A stretch of DNA of 64,000 nucleotides from Halococcus hamelinensis 100A6 (lineage in GTDB: Archaea; Halobacteriota; Halobacteria; Halobacteriales; Halococcaceae), in assembly GCF_000336675.1 (NCBI RefSeq), contig NZ_AOMB01000042.1, forward strand, positions 1-64,000, in the 5' to 3' direction. The notes beneath the pieces are model-generated. The model made no database searches, was not told the origin of the DNA, and saw nothing but the letters and a program-made list of their open reading frames with translations. Positions 60,977-64,000 of the stretch are shown here, one piece after another. Within the stretch, counting starts at the first letter, position 1; every line of letters starts with the position of its first letter. The position numbers and the translations under genes were made by a program.

Positions 60977-61345
60977 CCCACCTTTTGCTGCGCTCGTTCG
61001 GCGCTTCGCGCCTCACTCGTCCCAAAATCGCTCCGCGATTTTGTGTGCCAATCAGAACTGCGAAGCAGTTCTGATGACGCTGGCAAAATGTGGATCAAAA
61101 GCCTCCTCCTTCCCACCGGAAGAGCTTCGCTCTTCCGTGCCCTCGCTCGCCTCCGGCTCGCGAGAACGATAGTCAGTCGTCGGCCCGCTCACTCGGCTTC
61201 GCCTCGCTCGCGGTACAATAACATCCCCATCCACAGACCGCACCGCCGACCGCCTCCGTACTGCCTACCGCAACCGCACAGCACCGCCTCCGCCGAAGCC
61301 CTCGACCGCTCGCTCCGCTCGCGGTCTCGCCCTTCATCCGCCAGG
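60977..61345 (+). repeat. Modular hairpin element, copy D (largest)
   Basis: This element follows hemA. The closing stem is CCACCTTTTGC (60978-60988) with GCAAAATGTGG (61083-61093). Between are hairpins at 61000-61012 (5 bp, TTC loop), 61023-61043 (9 bp, TCC loop) and 61051-61075 (11 bp, GAA loop). Beyond it comes ATCAAAAGCC, a 9-bp TTC-loop hairpin at 61117-61137, then CTCGCGGTACAAT (61208 on), a CCGC-rich tract, and the inverted CTCGCCCTTCATCCGCCAGG (61326-61345). Module order matches copies B and C. Confidence 0.75.
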
Positions 61346-61461
61346 ACCGCGTCCGCTTCGCACCGCCACCGCCCGGCGACCGCGCCGCACCGCGGCCGCC
61401 GCCACCGCACCGCGACCGCCGTGCCGCAACGCTTTCGCCGAACCGGAGGCGAGGGATCCGC
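61346..61461. other. CCGC-rich spacer before the propeller gene
   Basis: These 116 nt continue the repetitive CACCGC-rich sequence, with no gene seen. The last 30 nt should hold the promoter of the propeller gene, but no clear TATA box is visible. Confidence 0.45.
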
Positions 61462-62238
61462 ATGAGCACCATCGACGAGAAGCGCGTCCACGCCGCGAAC
61501 ACGGACCCGGTGGCGCTGTTCGTCGCCACCGACGTTGGCCTCGTGCGCGTCTCCGTCGCGGGCGAACGCGTCGGCGAGATCGGACTCCTCGACCGCCGAT
61601 CCGCCCGTGACGTAGCGACGACCGGCGAAACCATCGCCGTGGCGACCGACGAGGACGTCCTGGTCGGCGAGGACCTCGACGAGACCGGCTTCGGACCCGC
61701 GACGGCGGTCGGCTTTTCGGACGACCTCTTCGCGGCCGCTCCCGACGGCACCGTCGCACGCCGAACCGACGACGAGTGGCTCGACTGCGGCCAACTCGAA
61801 GGGATTCGAGCCATCGACGACGACCTGATCGCCGCCGAAGACGGAGTGTATCGCCTCGCCGACGACGAACTCTCCTACTCGGGGCTCGACGACGTTCACG
61901 ACGTCACGGGGGGGACACCGCGTGCCGCAACCGCCAGTGGACTGTACCGCCTCGGAAACGGCTGGGTCAACGAACTCGACGGCGGCTTCGAGATGGTCGC
62001 CGGGGGACCGTCCGGGGTCGCACACGCGGTCACCGAGACGGCGTTCTACGCCTTCGACGGCGAGTGGACCCGGGTCGACGGAGTGGGGAGACGGGTCGTC
62101 GACGTCGCCCGCGGGGTCTATGCGGTCTCCGCCGACGGAACCCTCCTGACCGCCACCGACGACGGCTGGCGCGAGCACCCGCTCGGCACGCCCGGCGCGC
62201 ACGCGGTGGTCGCGCGCCCGGACCGAAAACCCGTTTAG
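61462..62238 (+). CDS. HVO_0234-type beta-propeller protein
   Basis: This 258-aa soluble protein contains repeated short beta blades, for example VALFVATDVGLVRVSV, DLIAAEDGVYRLADDE and TPRAATASGLYRLGNGW. Lengths and spacing fit a propeller of the type known in haloarchaea as the HVO_0234 family. It has no signal peptide. It is 21 nt upstream of prs and probably co-transcribed. Function is unknown. Confidence 0.85.
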   Translation: MSTIDEKRVHAANTDPVALFVATDVGLVRVSVAGERVGEIGLLDRRSARDVATTGETIAVATDEDVLVGEDLDETGFGPATAVGFSDDLFAAAPDGTVARRTDDEWLDCGQLEGIRAIDDDLIAAEDGVYRLADDELSYSGLDDVHDVTGGTPRAATASGLYRLGNGWVNELDGGFEMVAGGPSGVAHAVTETAFYAFDGEWTRVDGVGRRVVDVARGVYAVSADGTLLTATDDGWREHPLGTPGAHAVVARPDRKPV

Positions 62239-62259
62239 GTGCCCCGCGAAGGGGTGGAC

Positions 62260-63111
62260 ATGATCGTCAGCGCCTCCACCTCACAGTCGCTCGCGAGCGC
62301 GCTCGCCGCCGAGACGGGCGAACCGCTCGCGGCGACCGCCGTCGAGCGCTTCCCCGACGGCGAGTTTCAGGTCTCGGTCCCCGACTTCGACGCCCAGCGC
62401 GCGGTCGTGGTCTGCGCCACCACGACGGCCGACGCCCACCTCGAAGCGCTCCAGTTACAGGACGCGGTCCGCGAGGCGGGCGCGGAGGAGGTCGTCACCG
62501 TCATCCCCTATCTCGGCTACGCCCGACAGGACAAGGCGTTCGAACCCGGCCAGCCTGTCTCCGTCCGGGCCATCGCACGGGCGCTGAGCACCGGCACCGA
62601 CCGGGTCGTCACCGTCACTCCCCACGAGGAGTCCGTCCGCGAGTTCTTCGACGTCCCCTGTACGACCGTCGACGCCGCCGGCGTCCTCGCCGACCCCCTG
62701 CCCGACCTCCACGACCCGGTGTTCGTCGCCCCCGACGCGGGCGCGACCGACCTCGCGGCGACGGTCCAAGACGCGTACGGCGAGGGCGCGGTCGACCACT
62801 TCGAGAAGACCCGCCACAGCAGCACGGAGGTCGAGCTCGAACCCCACGAGTCGGCGATCGCCGACCGGGACGTGGTGCTCGTCGACGACATCATCGCCAC
62901 CGGGTCGACGATGGCCGGCGCGGTCGCCCACCTCCAGGAAGGGGGTGTCGGTCGGGTGTTCGTGACCTGCGTCCATCCGGTGCTCGCTGGCACCGCACGA
63001 CTCCGGCTCGCCCGCGCCGGCGTCGAGGCCGTCTACGGCACCGATACCGTCGAGCGCGCGGAGACGACCGTCAGCGTCGCGCCCGCCCTCGCCGACGCGC
63101 TCGATGGCTGA
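62260..63111 (+). CDS. prs: Ribose-phosphate pyrophosphokinase
   Basis: This 283-aa enzyme makes PRPP from ribose-5-phosphate and ATP. The motifs are ERFPDGEFQVSV, VIPYLGYARQDKAF and the PRPP loop VLVDDIIATGSTMAGAV. The ATG at 62260 gives MIVSASTSQSLASALA; a GTG seven codons upstream is in frame. It belongs to the short archaeal class. Confidence 0.94.
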   Translation: MIVSASTSQSLASALAAETGEPLAATAVERFPDGEFQVSVPDFDAQRAVVVCATTTADAHLEALQLQDAVREAGAEEVVTVIPYLGYARQDKAFEPGQPVSVRAIARALSTGTDRVVTVTPHEESVREFFDVPCTTVDAAGVLADPLPDLHDPVFVAPDAGATDLAATVQDAYGEGAVDHFEKTRHSSTEVELEPHESAIADRDVVLVDDIIATGSTMAGAVAHLQEGGVGRVFVTCVHPVLAGTARLRLARAGVEAVYGTDTVERAETTVSVAPALADALDG

Positions 63112-63185
63112 CCGGCGCGAGCGCTACTCACTCTAGCGGAATCGACGAAGCGGCCGGTTCGAGGTCGTCGCCGAACGCCGGGCGG

Positions 63186-64000
63186 TCAGGAGCGTGAGAA
63201 CGGGAGCTTCTGGTCGAGCGCCCCGGCGACGAGATCGCGGTTCTCGCGGGCGAACTCCCAGAGGAGGGAGGCGTCCTCCCGATGGAGGAGCTTCGCGATC
63301 GCGAGGAGCTTCCCGCCGTTCGCGGCCGCGAGGGTGTCGGCGCTGAGCTGGTGGAGGTCGTGGATCAGCCGGTCGTAGCGCTCCGTCGGGGCGTAGTAGA
63401 GGAGGTGGGTCATGAACAGACGGAGCTTGACCTTGGGCGCGACGTTGCGGTGCCAGAGGTCGGCGTAGACCTCGATCTCGTCGGCCGAGGTGTCCTTGAT
63501 CCCCGTGAGACACCGGTCGGCGGTGACCGCCGCCGCCCGTCCGGATTTCATCCCCTTGTGGATCCCCTCCCCCCAGAGCGGGTCGATCGAGGGGACGGTG
63601 TCGCCGACGGCCATGAAGTTGTCCGTACAGAGCTGGGCCGGCGGCTGGATATGTGCGGAGCCGCGGTGTTGTTTGCCCTCGATGCGCTCGGCGTCCGCGA
63701 ACCGCGGGTCGTCGGCCAGCCAGTGTTCGAAGTAGTCGTCGATGCGGGTCGGCGTCGACCCCGAGTGGTACTTCTCGTTCTGGATGTAGCAGATGCCGAC
63801 CTTCGCGGTGTCCTCGCCGGTGTGGAAGATCCACGAGTAGCCACCGGGGGCGACGTCGTGGTCGAGCCGGAGCATCATCGCGTCGCTGAGGTCGGCGTAT
63901 CCGGGATGGTCCATCTCGACGCCCTCCATCTCCCACTCGATCCCGATCGCCTGGTACTTCCGTTCGAGCTCGCTCACGCCGAGGTGTTTCGCGATCGGGG
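63186..64000 (-). CDS. Geranylgeranyl reductase family protein (5' part outside window)
   Basis: The frame runs to the right edge, so only the C-terminal 270 or so residues are seen and the FAD-binding N terminus is missing. It has the family's FMAVGDTVPSIDPLWGEGIH segment and the upstream GGYSWIFHTGEDTAKVG. These flavoproteins reduce geranylgeranyl chains of archaeal lipids or related isoprenoids. The frame continues through codons before VSELERKYQAIG to position 64000. Confidence 0.88.
   Translation of the reverse strand, partial: PIAKHLGVSELERKYQAIGIEWEMEGVEMDHPGYADLSDAMMLRLDHDVAPGGYSWIFHTGEDTAKVGICYIQNEKYHSGSTPTRIDDYFEHWLADDPRFADAERIEGKQHRGSAHIQPPAQLCTDNFMAVGDTVPSIDPLWGEGIHKGMKSGRAAAVTADRCLTGIKDTSADEIEVYADLWHRNVAPKVKLRLFMTHLLYYAPTERYDRLIHDLHQLSADTLAAANGGKLLAIAKLLHREDASLLWEFARENRDLVAGALDQKLPFSRS

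Overview
The window is a GC-rich haloarchaeal chromosome segment (class Halobacteria). The evidence is the acidic proteome, the Ahb-type siroheme/heme genes, archaeosine (RaSEA) and TrmY tRNA-modification genes, archaeal DnaG, a tRNA without encoded CCA, leaderless TATA promoters, and several haloarchaea-only families (DUF5828, DUF5778, HVO_0234-type propeller). The genus cannot be fixed from sequence alone; Halococcus-like is a guess. Both strands are densely coded and most spacers are short. The exceptions are a handful of 0.2-0.7 kb GC-rich spacers with repeated modules.

Layout. 0-5 kb: a minus-strand potassium-uptake operon (trkA, then two trkH). 5-14 kb: a VOC protein, RNase HI, two EamA exporters, an aldo/keto reductase, small haloarchaeal proteins, a tightly overlapping operon (34-aa ORF, 116-aa and 262-aa proteins) behind a DtxR-like dyad, an MFS transporter and a MaoC-like protein. 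14-21 kb: tRNA-Pro(CGG), a half-size EamA, trmY, UDP-glucose dehydrogenase, a lactonase-like MBL protein overlapping a hydroxyacid-oxoacid transhydrogenase, and an acyl-CoA synthetase. 20.8-27.8 kb: a surface-glycan precursor region with an aglF-like nucleotidyltransferase, two epimerases, an SQD1/Agl3-like UDP-sulfoquinovose synthase, glmS and a GlmU-like enzyme. 28-31.8 kb: RaSEA, small membrane proteins with a lower-GC patch and a VanZ remnant, and an Fe-S uracil-DNA glycosylase. 31.8-41.5 kb: ileS, membrane and VOC proteins, an alpha/beta hydrolase, a TatD-like hydrolase, 3-hydroxyacyl-CoA dehydrogenase and a LeuA/CimA enzyme. 41.8-46.6 kb: hemC-cobA-hemD, a Cas4-like protein, and tsaC with a cysteine-free redoxin and a CPFC glutaredoxin. 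46.6-56.6 kb: a CNNM/HlyC protein, DUF5828, prepilin peptidase, a HAD hydrolase, dnaG, an acetyltransferase, DUF92, and two cis-prenyltransferases. 56.8-64 kb: tandem cold-shock genes, DUF5778, ahbAB-sirC-hemA, a beta-propeller, prs, and a truncated geranylgeranyl reductase.

Working together. hemA, hemC, hemD, cobA, sirC and ahbAB supply most steps from Glu-tRNA to 12,18-didecarboxysiroheme. UDP-glucose dehydrogenase, the nucleotidyltransferases, the epimerases, the SQD1-like enzyme, GlmS and UppS can supply sugar nucleotides and lipid carrier for surface glycans.

The most unusual signal is a modular, hairpin-rich element that begins 1-3 nt after the stop codons of trkH, rnhA and hemA and 8 nt after tRNA-Pro. 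Its conserved ends can pair to close a set of variable GAA/TTC-loop hairpins. Related hairpins occur in other spacers and inside ileS.
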